A DNA stretch of 64,000 nt, taken from positions 682,001 through 746,000 of the forward strand of contig CAXXGW010000009.1 in NCBI GenBank assembly GCA_963666755.2, given 5' to 3'. How positions within the stretch are numbered: the stretch's first letter is position 1; the number at the start of each line of letters is the position of its first letter. Positions 26,744 to 34,204 of this stretch are shown here, piece after piece. A model generated the notes under the pieces. The model was not told the origin of the DNA, did not search any database, and saw only the letters and a program-made list of their open reading frames with translations. A program made the translations under genes and the position numbers. This DNA comes from CAXXOK01 sp963666755. GTDB taxonomy: Bacteria; Bacillota; Clostridia; Christensenellales; Aristaeellaceae.

Positions 26744-27463
26744 ATGAAACGGATGTTCAATTTGGCGGCTCTTTGCTTGGCGGCCCTGCTCGCCCTGACG
26801 CCCGCGCTTTCGCTGGCGGAGGACACGACCACAACCGCGCCCGAGGCGCAAACTTACACGCTGGAGCAGATGCTCACCCTTGCCATGCAGGATGAGTACA
26901 ACGCGCAGGCTACGTACGACGCAATCCTGAACGCCTTTGGGGAAAACAACGCGTTTACCAACATTGTGAAGGCGGAAGTGACCCATCAGGAGGAGCTGCG
27001 CACGCTGTTTCAAAACTACGGCATTGCGATGCCGGAGAACACCGCGGCACAGAACGTGACGGCTCCCGTGAGCCTGCAGGAAGCCTTCGCTGCCGGTGTG
27101 GACGCGGAGAACGCGAACATCGCCATGTATCAGGCGTTCCTCGCCCAGAAAGACCTGCAGGACGATGTGCGTAGCGTGTTTAACACGCTGGTGAACGCCT
27201 CGCAGAACCACCTGACCGCCTTTACCCGCAATGTGGAGAAAAACGGGCTGGGTCTCAGGCAGGGCAATGGGCAGGGCATGGGGAATGGTCAGGGCTCGGG
27301 CAACAGCCAGACCGACACCGATACCGACAGCACGGGAAACGGCAACGGCCGCGGGCGCAGCCGCAGCAACATGCAAACCAACAGCGGCACGCGGGCCTAT
27401 GAAGATTGTCCGGACTGCACCATCGCCACCGGCGCCCAGAGCGGGCGCAACGGCCGGCGTTAA
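26744..27463 (+). CDS. secreted ferritin-like DUF2202 protein with CPDC tail
   Basis: 239 residues, ATG at 26744 behind AAAGGAG. Residues 1-25 are a signal peptide ending SLAE. Residues of about 35-165 form a four-helix ferritin-like domain of the DUF2202 type, with carboxylate/histidine motifs DEYNAQATYDAI, EVTHQEEL, DAENANIAMY and SQNHLTAF in the positions of a di-iron site. The tail (about 170-239) is Gly/Asn/Gln-rich and ends with EDCPDC, a CxxC that could bind metal or form a disulfide. It lies 146 bases after the ferredoxin pair, so it may be in the same regulon. The extracellular role (metal storage, oxidation or redox defence) is inferred only from the fold. Confidence 0.85.
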   Translation: MKRMFNLAALCLAALLALTPALSLAEDTTTTAPEAQTYTLEQMLTLAMQDEYNAQATYDAILNAFGENNAFTNIVKAEVTHQEELRTLFQNYGIAMPENTAAQNVTAPVSLQEAFAAGVDAENANIAMYQAFLAQKDLQDDVRSVFNTLVNASQNHLTAFTRNVEKNGLGLRQGNGQGMGNGQGSGNSQTDTDTDSTGNGNGRGRSRSNMQTNSGTRAYEDCPDCTIATGAQSGRNGRR

Positions 27464-27485
27464 GGGAAGCGTTACAACCCGGGCG

Positions 27486-27517
27486 GCGGGGGAGCCAGAT
27501 GGCTCCTCCGCTCTTTT
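27486..27517 (+). terminator. intrinsic terminator after the DUF2202 gene
   Basis: An 11-bp stem (27486-27496 with 27501-27511), an AGAT loop and a TCTTTT tail. Confidence 0.8.
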
Positions 27518-27543
27518 AATGCAAGTAAGGGCGGCTGCAGCCG

Positions 27544-27903
27544 TCAGGGCGCGGGCGGGTGCGCGGGCCGGGCGCAACCGTCGGTATAACACTGCGTAAG
27601 CGGGGCAATCGACAGGTATACGCCGCCCGGCGCGGTACGGGCGATGCGCGCCACCGCCTCGCTGAGCTGCTGCGCAAAGCGGTCGCACGCCCCGGCTTCC
27701 ACGGAACCCGCAACCCGGACGTCGCAGAAGGCGCAGTTCCCGGCCGCATCCCCCAGCGTGAGCGCCTGGCCGCAATCCAGATGCACCAATACGGCGCGGC
27801 GGGGCTTGCCGAGCAAAGCCATCGCATCCAGCGCCGCGGTGCGCAGCAGGCCCTGCTCCTCCGGGGTCAGCGCGGCGGTAGTGGCAATCCGCAGATAGGG
27901 CAT
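27544..27903 (-). CDS. MIF-like tautomerase family protein
   Basis: 119 residues, ATG at 27903 with GGGAGGA upstream. The protein begins Met-Pro-Tyr, so the processed chain would expose Pro as N-terminal residue, the catalytic base of the tautomerase superfamily. The pattern of a helix (LTPEEQGLLRTAALDAMALLGKP), a strand VLVHLDCG, and a second repeat unit (FAQQLSEAVARIA then GGVYLSIAPL) matches the macrophage-migration-inhibitory-factor family of trimeric tautomerases. Two cysteines in AGNCAFCDV are unusual additions. The substrate cannot be predicted; phenylpyruvate tautomerase activity is typical of relatives. Confidence 0.72.
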   Translation of the reverse strand: MPYLRIATTAALTPEEQGLLRTAALDAMALLGKPRRAVLVHLDCGQALTLGDAAGNCAFCDVRVAGSVEAGACDRFAQQLSEAVARIARTAPGGVYLSIAPLTQCYTDGCARPAHPPAP

Positions 27904-27993
27904 GTTTCTTCCTCCCAACGCGCACAGGTTGCGCAAAGTCTTTTGTGTACTAGATACGGTGTGGGTTGCCTTTCTTCCTGCCGCGAATTGTGA

Positions 27994-27999
27994 TATGAT
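27994..27999 (+). promoter_or_regulatory. extended -10 element upstream of larA
   Basis: TATGAT preceded by TGA forms an extended -10. No good -35 is seen. It lies 31 bases before the larA start. Confidence 0.45.
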
Positions 28000-28030
28000 A
28001 GGGCGATGATCCGGTATGGAGGGATGCGGC

Positions 28031-29317
28031 ATGGAACAACGGTTTGACCTTGCCTATGGCGACGGGAGCGTGCCTTTGACAGTGCGCGCGGCGGAGATTG
28101 CGGTGCTGGAGGCAAGCACGCCGCCCCCGATCCACGATTGGGCGGAGGCGTTTCGCGCGGCGGTGGAGGAGCAGGCGATCGACAGCCCCCCGCTGGCGGA
28201 GGCGCTTGGCCCCGACGATGCCGTGACTGTGGTGATCAGCGACCTGACCCGCGCATGGATGCACCAGGAGCGCCTCTGCCCGCTGCTTTTGGATTATCTG
28301 CACGACCGGATCGGCATCCCGGACGAGCAGATTGTGTTTCTGGTGGCGCTGGGCACGCACCGCCCGATGGCGGCAGCCGAGCTGCGCAAGCTGGTTTCCC
28401 CGTCGGTGGCGGCGCGGGTACGCGTCGTTAACCACGAGGCGGACAAGCCCCTGTGCAGGCTGGGCGTGACCACGCGCGGTACCGAGGTGTGCGTCAACCC
28501 GCTGGTTACGGGGCGCAAGGTCATCCTGATCGGCGGCACGGTACACCACCTGCTTGCCGGGTACGGCGGCGGCCGCAAGAGCATCCTGCCGGGGGTAAGT
28601 GGGGAAAACACCATCCGCCAGAACCACGGTTTGGCCTTGCACCCCACGGAGCCGCGCTCCAACGAGGCGGTTGGCTGCGGAATGCTGGCCGGCAACCCTG
28701 TGCATGAGGATATGCTCGAAGCCGCAGCCATGGTCGGGCCGGTGTTCGGCATCAACGTGGTGGTGGACGCGGCGGGCGAGCTGCTGGCCCTGCCCAGCGG
28801 GCACTACGTGCACGCCTGGGAGCAGAGCTGCCGCCTGGTGGATCGCTACAACGGCGTGCCCATTGAGGGCAAGTATGATGCGGTGATCGCCTCCTGCGGC
28901 GGGTTCCCGCGCGACATCAACCTTTACCAGTCCAGCAAGACCCTGATTAACGCGTTTCAGGCGGTGCGCCCGGGCGGCAAGCTGCTCTTTTTAAGCGAGT
29001 GCCGCGAAGGCGGCGGCCCCGCCGCGTTTTTCGACTGGAGCCGCTACCAGCGCGATGGGACGCTGGACGCGCAGATGCGCCGCCACTTTACCATCGCGGG
29101 GTATATTTTCTACGTCTGCTGCGAAATCGCGGCACAGACGAAGTGCCACATTCTGAGCGCCATCCCGGCGGAGACGCTGGCCCCCATGCGCATCCACGGC
29201 CATACAAGCGCGGCGGAGCTTGCGCCGCTGCTGGATTTTGGCGCGGGTCGTGTGGCGGTGCTGCCGCATGGCGGCAGCACCGTGCCCATGTGCAAAAAAA
29301 GCGCGCCGGGGGGTTGA
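28031..29317 (+). CDS. larA: nickel-dependent lactate racemase (LarA) family protein
   Basis: 428 residues, ATG at 28031 with GGAGGG at 28018-28023; the ATG at 28016 lies before that site and was rejected. LarA interconverts D- and L-lactate or related 2-hydroxyacids with a nickel-pincer nucleotide bound to a lysine. The expected residues are present: the first His in GTHRPM, the His pair in GGTVHHLLAGYGGGRKSILPGV with the cofactor lysine in GGRKS, and ENTIRQNH. The cofactor-synthesis genes larB, larC and larE are not in this window, so the cofactor must come from elsewhere. Substrate could be a hydroxyacid other than lactate, as the family is diverse. Confidence 0.9.
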   Translation: MEQRFDLAYGDGSVPLTVRAAEIAVLEASTPPPIHDWAEAFRAAVEEQAIDSPPLAEALGPDDAVTVVISDLTRAWMHQERLCPLLLDYLHDRIGIPDEQIVFLVALGTHRPMAAAELRKLVSPSVAARVRVVNHEADKPLCRLGVTTRGTEVCVNPLVTGRKVILIGGTVHHLLAGYGGGRKSILPGVSGENTIRQNHGLALHPTEPRSNEAVGCGMLAGNPVHEDMLEAAAMVGPVFGINVVVDAAGELLALPSGHYVHAWEQSCRLVDRYNGVPIEGKYDAVIASCGGFPRDINLYQSSKTLINAFQAVRPGGKLLFLSECREGGGPAAFFDWSRYQRDGTLDAQMRRHFTIAGYIFYVCCEIAAQTKCHILSAIPAETLAPMRIHGHTSAAELAPLLDFGAGRVAVLPHGGSTVPMCKKSAPGG

Positions 29318-29342
29318 CAAACCACGGCGACCGTGTTTTAAT
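29314..29342 (+). promoter_or_regulatory. promoter of the Trp T-box leader
   Basis: Consensus TTGACA (29314-29319), which overlaps the larA stop codon, a 17-base spacer and TTTAAT (29337-29342). Confidence 0.8.
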
Positions 29343-29349
29343 ACTGGAA

Positions 29350-29607
29350 ACCGTTGACGCGGAGATCACACCGACAGCGCACTCCCAGAGAGCCGGGGCA
29401 GCTGGAAACCGGCAGGAAGCGGGTTGGCAAATGGACCGCCGAGGGCACGCCCAAAGGGAGCAATCCCGAGTATCGCGTGACGCAATGCCAGCGTGAACAG
29501 GCAGCGAGTGTGTCGGCACTTGCAGGAGGAGGACGGGCAACCGTCAACCAAGGTGGTACCGCAGATGTAACCGCATCTGTCCTTGAAAACAGGACAGGTG
29601 CGTTTTT
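29350..29607 (+). ncRNA. T-box leader, probable tryptophan specifier
   Basis: The T-box core AAGGTGGTACCGCAG (29550-29564) precedes a 12-bp terminator (29572-29583 with 29591-29602) and a run of five T. Stem I is recognisable: an AGAGAG bulge motif and a distal stem-loop lie at about 29391-29415. Below them, a CCGAC/GTTGG helix and a GCGG/CCGC base helix enclose an internal loop. The 3' side of that loop reads CAAATGGA, placing UGG (29432-29434) as specifier codon. An uncharged tRNA-Trp would pair there and with the T-box bulge, preventing termination. This agrees with the trpXYZ-type transporter that follows. Confidence 0.9.
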
Positions 29608-29671
29608 GCGTACTGCAATGGCAAACCGACGGAATGAACCAGACCGGGATCACAGAAAGGATGGGATTTCC

Positions 29672-30634
29672 ATGAAAAAACGGTTTGCTCTGCTCGTAGC
29701 CCTTCTGATGCTTGCCACGTTTTCCGTCGCCACGGCCGAAACCCCGAAACACTACACCGTGGGCATCGTGCAGATGGCCGACAACGGCGCCTTTACCGAC
29801 ATGCGCGAAGGGTACATTGCCCGGATGCGCGCGCTGGGCTACGGCGAAGATGTGATGACGTTTGACTACCGCAACGCCCAGGGGGATATGACCAACCTGG
29901 CCTCCATCTGCCAGGCGATGATCGATGAGAAGATCGACTTTGCCGTGACCATCGCGACGCCGCCTTCGCAAGCTTTCCTGAACATGGACAGCGGCATCCC
30001 GATGTTCTTCATTTCCGTGTCTAACCCCGTGGGCGCGGGCATCATCACCGAGATGGCCAAGCCGGACAAGAACGCGACCGGCACCAGCAACGCCATCCCC
30101 GTGGATGAAATGTTCAAGCTGAGCGATCAGCTCACCCCCGGCTGCAAGACCTATGGGCTGATTTACTGCACCAGCGAGGTCAACTCTGTAACCACCGCCA
30201 ACAACGCCAAGGCGTACATGGATCAGAACGGGCTGAACTACGTCGAGGCTGTGGTGACCAACTCCGGCGAGGTACAGCAGGCGGCCCAGTCGCTGGTGGG
30301 GCGTGTGGACGCGATTTTTGTGCCCAATGATTCCGTGGTGCAGACGGCCATGAACGCGCTGGCCGAAGTGGCACGCGACGCCAAACTGCCCGTGTACGGC
30401 TCGTCAGCCGTGATGGTGGCCTCCGGCGCGTTTGCGACCATCTCCATCAGCGATACCGAAATCGGCAGCATGACGGCCGATATGAGCAACCAGTACCTCA
30501 AGGGCACCGCGATTGCAGATATCCCCGCCGTGGTGGTGAGCGACTTTACCATGGTGGTAAACAAGACCACCGCGGATGCCATCGGCGTGACGCTCAGCGA
30601 CGATGTGCTGGCCAAGGCGAAGATTCTGGAATAA
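29672..30634 (+). CDS. trpX: ABC substrate-binding protein, probable tryptophan transporter (TrpX)
   Basis: 320 residues, ATG at 29672 behind AAAGGATGG. A signal peptide ends at about residue 23 (SVATAE); there is no lipobox cysteine, unlike most Firmicute binding proteins. The body matches the COG2984 periplasmic-binding family: VGIVQMADNGAFTDMREGY, IATPPSQAF, FISVSNPVGAGI, GTSNAIPVDE and IFVPNDSVV. It is the first gene of a three-gene operon with a LivH-like permease and an ATPase, controlled by a T-box with a UGG specifier. Together these identify a TrpXYZ-type importer of tryptophan or a precursor. Ligand specificity rests on the T-box rather than on binding-site residues. Confidence 0.88.
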   Translation: MKKRFALLVALLMLATFSVATAETPKHYTVGIVQMADNGAFTDMREGYIARMRALGYGEDVMTFDYRNAQGDMTNLASICQAMIDEKIDFAVTIATPPSQAFLNMDSGIPMFFISVSNPVGAGIITEMAKPDKNATGTSNAIPVDEMFKLSDQLTPGCKTYGLIYCTSEVNSVTTANNAKAYMDQNGLNYVEAVVTNSGEVQQAAQSLVGRVDAIFVPNDSVVQTAMNALAEVARDAKLPVYGSSAVMVASGAFATISISDTEIGSMTADMSNQYLKGTAIADIPAVVVSDFTMVVNKTTADAIGVTLSDDVLAKAKILE

Positions 30635-30724
30635 CTTTTCTCCGGCGCAATCCGGGCCCCGTCGGCAGCCACAGGCTACGGCGGGGCATCGGTGCGCGCG
30701 GGGGCGGAAAAACGGGGGTACGGT

Positions 30725-31630
30725 ATGACTCTTTTCGTAGGTTCGCTGCAACTGGGGCTGATGTACAGTCTGCTGGCCATGGGCGTGTACGTGAGCTTTC
30801 GCGTCCTGAACACGCCCGACCTGACGGCTGAGGGCAGCTTTACGCTGGGGGTGGCGGTTTCCGCCATGGTCACGCTGCAGGGCATGCCGTATCTGGGGCT
30901 ATTGGCCGCGTTTGTGTGCGGCATGGCGGCGGGCGCGGTTACGGGGCTTTTGCAGACCAAGGTGGGGGTGCACCCGATCCTGGCGGGGATTCTGACCATG
31001 AGCGCGCTGTATACCGTGAACCTCGCGGTCATGGGGGCCAGCGCCAATGTATCCCTCATTGGCAAGGCAACGATCCTGCAGCAACTGTACGAACCCCTCA
31101 AGCCTCTGGGGAAGGACGGGGTCAAACTGCTGACGGGTGGCGTGCTGGCGGCGCTTACGCTGGGGCTGCTGGCGGCGTTTTTCAAAACCCATCTGGGGCT
31201 GTGCATCCGCGCGACGGGCAATAACGAGGCGATGGTGCGCTCCTCCTCCATCAACGCCGGGCGCATGAAAACTGTCGGGCTTGCGGTGTCCAACGGCTGC
31301 ATCGCGCTTTCGGGCGCGATCGTGGCGCAGTATCAGGGCTATGCCGATATTTCCAGCGGCATCGGCATTCTGGTGGTAGGGCTGGCTTCGGTCATCATCG
31401 GCGAGGCGCTGCTGGGCAGGCGGGGCGTGACGCTGGGGCTGGTTTCGGCGGTGGCGGGCTCGGTGGCGTACCGCATCCTGATTTCGCTGGCGCTTTCCAC
31501 CAACGTGTTTCCGACCTACTTCCTCAAGCTGATCTCCGCGGTGATCGTGGCAATCGCCCTCAGCCTGCCCACGCTGCGGGAAGGGCTGCGCAGGCGGCGC
31601 ATTCGCAGGGAGGGAAGACGCCATGCTTGA
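30725..31630 (+). CDS. trpY: ABC permease, LivH-like (TrpY)
   Basis: 301 residues from the ATG at 30725; a GTG at 30692 is in frame and cannot be excluded because both starts have weak ribosome sites. Eight or so membrane segments with the branched-chain amino-acid permease signature: LLAMGVYVSFRVLNTPDLT near the N-terminus, GLCIRATGNNEAMVRSS as the ATPase-contact (EAA-like) loop, and GLASVIIGEALLG. It forms the membrane channel of the transporter with the flanking genes. Its last eight bases overlap the ATPase gene, indicating coupled translation. Confidence 0.9.
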   Translation: MTLFVGSLQLGLMYSLLAMGVYVSFRVLNTPDLTAEGSFTLGVAVSAMVTLQGMPYLGLLAAFVCGMAAGAVTGLLQTKVGVHPILAGILTMSALYTVNLAVMGASANVSLIGKATILQQLYEPLKPLGKDGVKLLTGGVLAALTLGLLAAFFKTHLGLCIRATGNNEAMVRSSSINAGRMKTVGLAVSNGCIALSGAIVAQYQGYADISSGIGILVVGLASVIIGEALLGRRGVTLGLVSAVAGSVAYRILISLALSTNVFPTYFLKLISAVIVAIALSLPTLREGLRRRRIRREGRRHA

Positions 31631-32420
31631 ACTGCAAAACATCCGTAAAACCTTTGAAAAGGGCACCGTAAACGAGCATGTCGCGCTGGACGGCATCACG
31701 CTGAGCGTCGCCGACGGCGATTTCATCACCATCCTCGGCTCCAACGGCGCGGGTAAAAGCACGCTGTTTGGGGCGATTGCGGGCGCGTTCTGGCCGGATC
31801 AGGGGCACATCCTGCTGGATGGGGAGGATCTGACCTACCAGCCGGAGTACCGGCGCGCGCGCCACATTGGCGTTCTGTTTCAGGATCCGCTCAAGGGCAC
31901 CGCGCCGGATCTGACTATTGCGGAAAACCTGGCGCTGGCCTATACCCATGGACGGCGCTTTCCGCTGGCGCGCGCGCTGCGCCGCGCCGATCTGGAAACT
32001 CTGCGCGGGCGGCTGGCGGCCTTCGGCATGGGGCTGGAAGACCGCATGAAAACCAAGGTCGGGCTGCTGTCCGGCGGGCAGCGACAGGCGATGACGCTGT
32101 TGATGGCAACGATCGCCCAACCGCGGCTGCTGCTTTTGGACGAGCACACCGCCGCGCTCGACCCCGCCACGGCGGAAACGGTGCTGCGCATCACCGTAAG
32201 GATTGTGCAGGAGCAGCGCGTGCCAACGCTGATGATTACCCACAACATGCAAAGCGCGCTGGCGCTGGGCAACCGCACCCTGATGATGGAACGCGGCCGT
32301 GTGGTGCTGGATGTGGCGGGCGAGGAACGCGCCCGGATGCAGGTGGAAGACCTGCTGCGCCTCTACAGTGCGCGTGAAGGCCGCGCCTTGGATAACGACC
32401 GGATGCTTTTGCCCGGCTGA
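31623..32420 (+). CDS. trpZ: ABC transporter ATPase (TrpZ)
   Basis: 265 residues, ATG at 31623 within the permease gene. Walker A GSNGAGKST at about residues 41-49, Q-loop FQDPLKG, signature LLSGGQRQA, Walker B LLLLDEHTAALD and H-loop MITHNMQSA are all present. The sequence after Walker B is EHTAALDP, as is typical of this COG1101 subgroup. It energises the transporter encoded by the two preceding genes. A strong intrinsic terminator follows. Confidence 0.92.
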   Translation: MLELQNIRKTFEKGTVNEHVALDGITLSVADGDFITILGSNGAGKSTLFGAIAGAFWPDQGHILLDGEDLTYQPEYRRARHIGVLFQDPLKGTAPDLTIAENLALAYTHGRRFPLARALRRADLETLRGRLAAFGMGLEDRMKTKVGLLSGGQRQAMTLLMATIAQPRLLLLDEHTAALDPATAETVLRITVRIVQEQRVPTLMITHNMQSALALGNRTLMMERGRVVLDVAGEERARMQVEDLLRLYSAREGRALDNDRMLLPG

Positions 32421-32477
32421 CCGCATGGCGGCCGGGTTGCCGGCAGCGGGCGGTTGTGAATGCCACCGTTCTTTACA

Positions 32478-32517
32478 GGCTCCGCGGCAGGGTTCTCCCC
32501 TGCCGCGGAGCCTTTTT
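32478..32517 (+). terminator. intrinsic terminator of the trpXYZ operon
   Basis: A stem of about 15 bp beginning GGCTCCGCGG (32478-32492 with 32498-32512) and followed by five T. Confidence 0.9.
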
Positions 32518-32566
32518 ACACCCCGCATGTATTTTAGGAATGAAATTTACGCCGGTTTGCGGTATA

Positions 32567-32572
32567 CTACTT
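32567..32572 (+). promoter_or_regulatory. -10 element upstream of the YlbF-family gene
   Basis: TATACT about 80 bases before the start. The -35 at 17 bases is poor (ATGAAA). Confidence 0.45.
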
Positions 32573-32649
32573 GCGTACACCCATCCGGCCGTTTTTTGCA
32601 GGGACGCGCTCCCGCGCCCCGGCCGGAACAAGATGAAGGAGAACAGCGC

Positions 32650-33009
32650 ATGAGCGAACCCCTGACTGTGCAGGAGGCGACCGACCAGCTGGCGGAGGCG
32701 ATCCGCGCAAGCGATGCATACCTCGCTTACAGCGACCTGCGGGCCACCGTGATGGCCGACGAAACAAACCGTACCCTGCTCAAGGAATACCAGCGCACGC
32801 AAATGCGCCTGCAAATGGCGGCCGTGACCGGGCAGCAAGCCGATGCGGACGATGTGGAGCGTTTCAACCGCATGTCGTCCCTGCTACTGCTCAACGCCGA
32901 TGTGGCGCAGTACCTGCTGGCGCAGGTGCGGCTGCAACAGGTGACGGGTGAAGTGTTCCAGCGCGTAACCGCCGCCGCGGAGCTGGAACTGGAACTGCCC
33001 GGCATGTAG
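32650..33009 (+). CDS. YlbF/YmcA family protein
   Basis: 119 residues, ATG at 32650 behind AAGGAG. The all-helical sequence with LAEAIRASDAYLAYSDLRATVMAD, then LLKEYQRTQMRLQ and a final LLLNADVAQYLLAQVRLQQV, matches the YlbF/YmcA family. In Bacillus these proteins form the Y-complex with YaaT, which affects RNase Y-dependent mRNA processing, competence and sporulation. It precedes mltG by ten bases and is probably co-transcribed. Whether it forms a Y-complex in this organism cannot be told. Confidence 0.88.
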   Translation: MSEPLTVQEATDQLAEAIRASDAYLAYSDLRATVMADETNRTLLKEYQRTQMRLQMAAVTGQQADADDVERFNRMSSLLLLNADVAQYLLAQVRLQQVTGEVFQRVTAAAELELELPGM

Positions 33010-33019
33010 GAGGGACCCC

Positions 33020-34204
33020 ATGACCAAGCATCACCGCCCCTATGACCCCGAAACATTGCGCGACGAGCGCCGGTACGGCTTTTACTGGTACAGCGGCCTG
33101 TGGAACCTGCTCAGGCCGCTGCTGGTTGGGCTTACGGCGCTGCTTTTGGTGTTCGGGCTTTGCTCCACGCTCTACGGGGAGCTGGACACGCGGTTTTTAA
33201 GCCCCGTGGACCCCACGGATCAGACCGAGACTCCCTTTACGGTGGAAAGCGGGCAGAGCCTGACGCGTGTCAGCCGCAACCTTTCGGAGCAGGGGTTGAT
33301 CAAAAACGGCTCGGTGTTCAAGTATTACTGCGACTTTGCCGGGCTGGGGCAGAAGATTCAGGCCGGCGATTACAAACTGAAAAAGAGCATGAACATCTTC
33401 CAGATTGCGGAACTGCTGACCACCGGCGACGGACGGCCGATGACGATGGTCATTACCGTGATTCCGGGCTGGACGGTGCAAGATATTGCCGCCATGCTGG
33501 TGGACAAGGGCATCTTGCGCGATACAGACGCCTTCCTGACCCTGTGCCGCTCGGGCGAGGGGCTTACGGATTACGCCTTCCTGCAGGACGAGATGAAAAC
33601 CGACCGCATCAGCGAGCGCAAGTATCTATTGGAGGGATATCTGGCCCCCAACACCTATGAGATTTATACCAACGCGACCCCCACCGACATCCTGAAAAAG
33701 CTGCTGGATCAGACGGACAAGGTGTTCAGCTTTGAGTGGCAGGAGCGCGCGGCGGAGATCGGCCTGACCGTAGACCAGACGCTGGCGCTGGCGTCGATGA
33801 TCGAGAAAGAAGCCAAGAACGCCGATTTTGCCAAAGTTTCGGCAGTATTCCACAACCGCCTGCGCACCAACATGAAGCTGGGCAGCGACGTGACGGTGCA
33901 CTACGCAACCGGCGAGCGGCGCATGGCGCTGCGGGACAGCGATCTGGCCGTCGATTCACCCTACAACACCTACAAATATGCGGGGCTGCCGCTGGGGCCG
34001 ATCTGCAACCCATCCTCCGCCGCGATTCAGGCGGCGCTGTACCCGGATGAAACCTTCATGGCCGAGAAGTACCTCTACTTCTGCAGCAAAGACCCCAACA
34101 CCGGGGAATTGGTGTTCAGCAAAACGCAGGAAGAGCATGACGCGGCCGTGGCCATCTACGCCCCGCTGTGGAAGAAATACGACGAGGAGCGCGGCATCCA
34201 ATGA
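33020..34204 (+). CDS. mltG: endolytic murein transglycosylase MltG
   Basis: 394 residues, ATG at 33020 behind AGGAGG. One membrane segment (about 31-52) is followed by a LysM-like region (FTVESGQSLTRVSRNLSEQGLI) and the YceG/MltG catalytic domain. The catalytic glutamate lies in LASMIEKEA, and the YNTYKYAGLPLGPICNPS block near residue 315 is diagnostic. The enzyme cuts nascent peptidoglycan strands at the outer face of the membrane and may set glycan length. The next gene starts inside its stop codon, as in the mltG-U32 clusters of other Firmicutes. Confidence 0.95.
   Translation: MTKHHRPYDPETLRDERRYGFYWYSGLWNLLRPLLVGLTALLLVFGLCSTLYGELDTRFLSPVDPTDQTETPFTVESGQSLTRVSRNLSEQGLIKNGSVFKYYCDFAGLGQKIQAGDYKLKKSMNIFQIAELLTTGDGRPMTMVITVIPGWTVQDIAAMLVDKGILRDTDAFLTLCRSGEGLTDYAFLQDEMKTDRISERKYLLEGYLAPNTYEIYTNATPTDILKKLLDQTDKVFSFEWQERAAEIGLTVDQTLALASMIEKEAKNADFAKVSAVFHNRLRTNMKLGSDVTVHYATGERRMALRDSDLAVDSPYNTYKYAGLPLGPICNPSSAAIQAALYPDETFMAEKYLYFCSKDPNTGELVFSKTQEEHDAAVAIYAPLWKKYDEERGIQ

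Noticed and set aside
29354..29671. N-terminal extension of trpX through the leader
   Set aside because: The extension translates the T-box; the signal peptide and ribosome site place the start at 29672.
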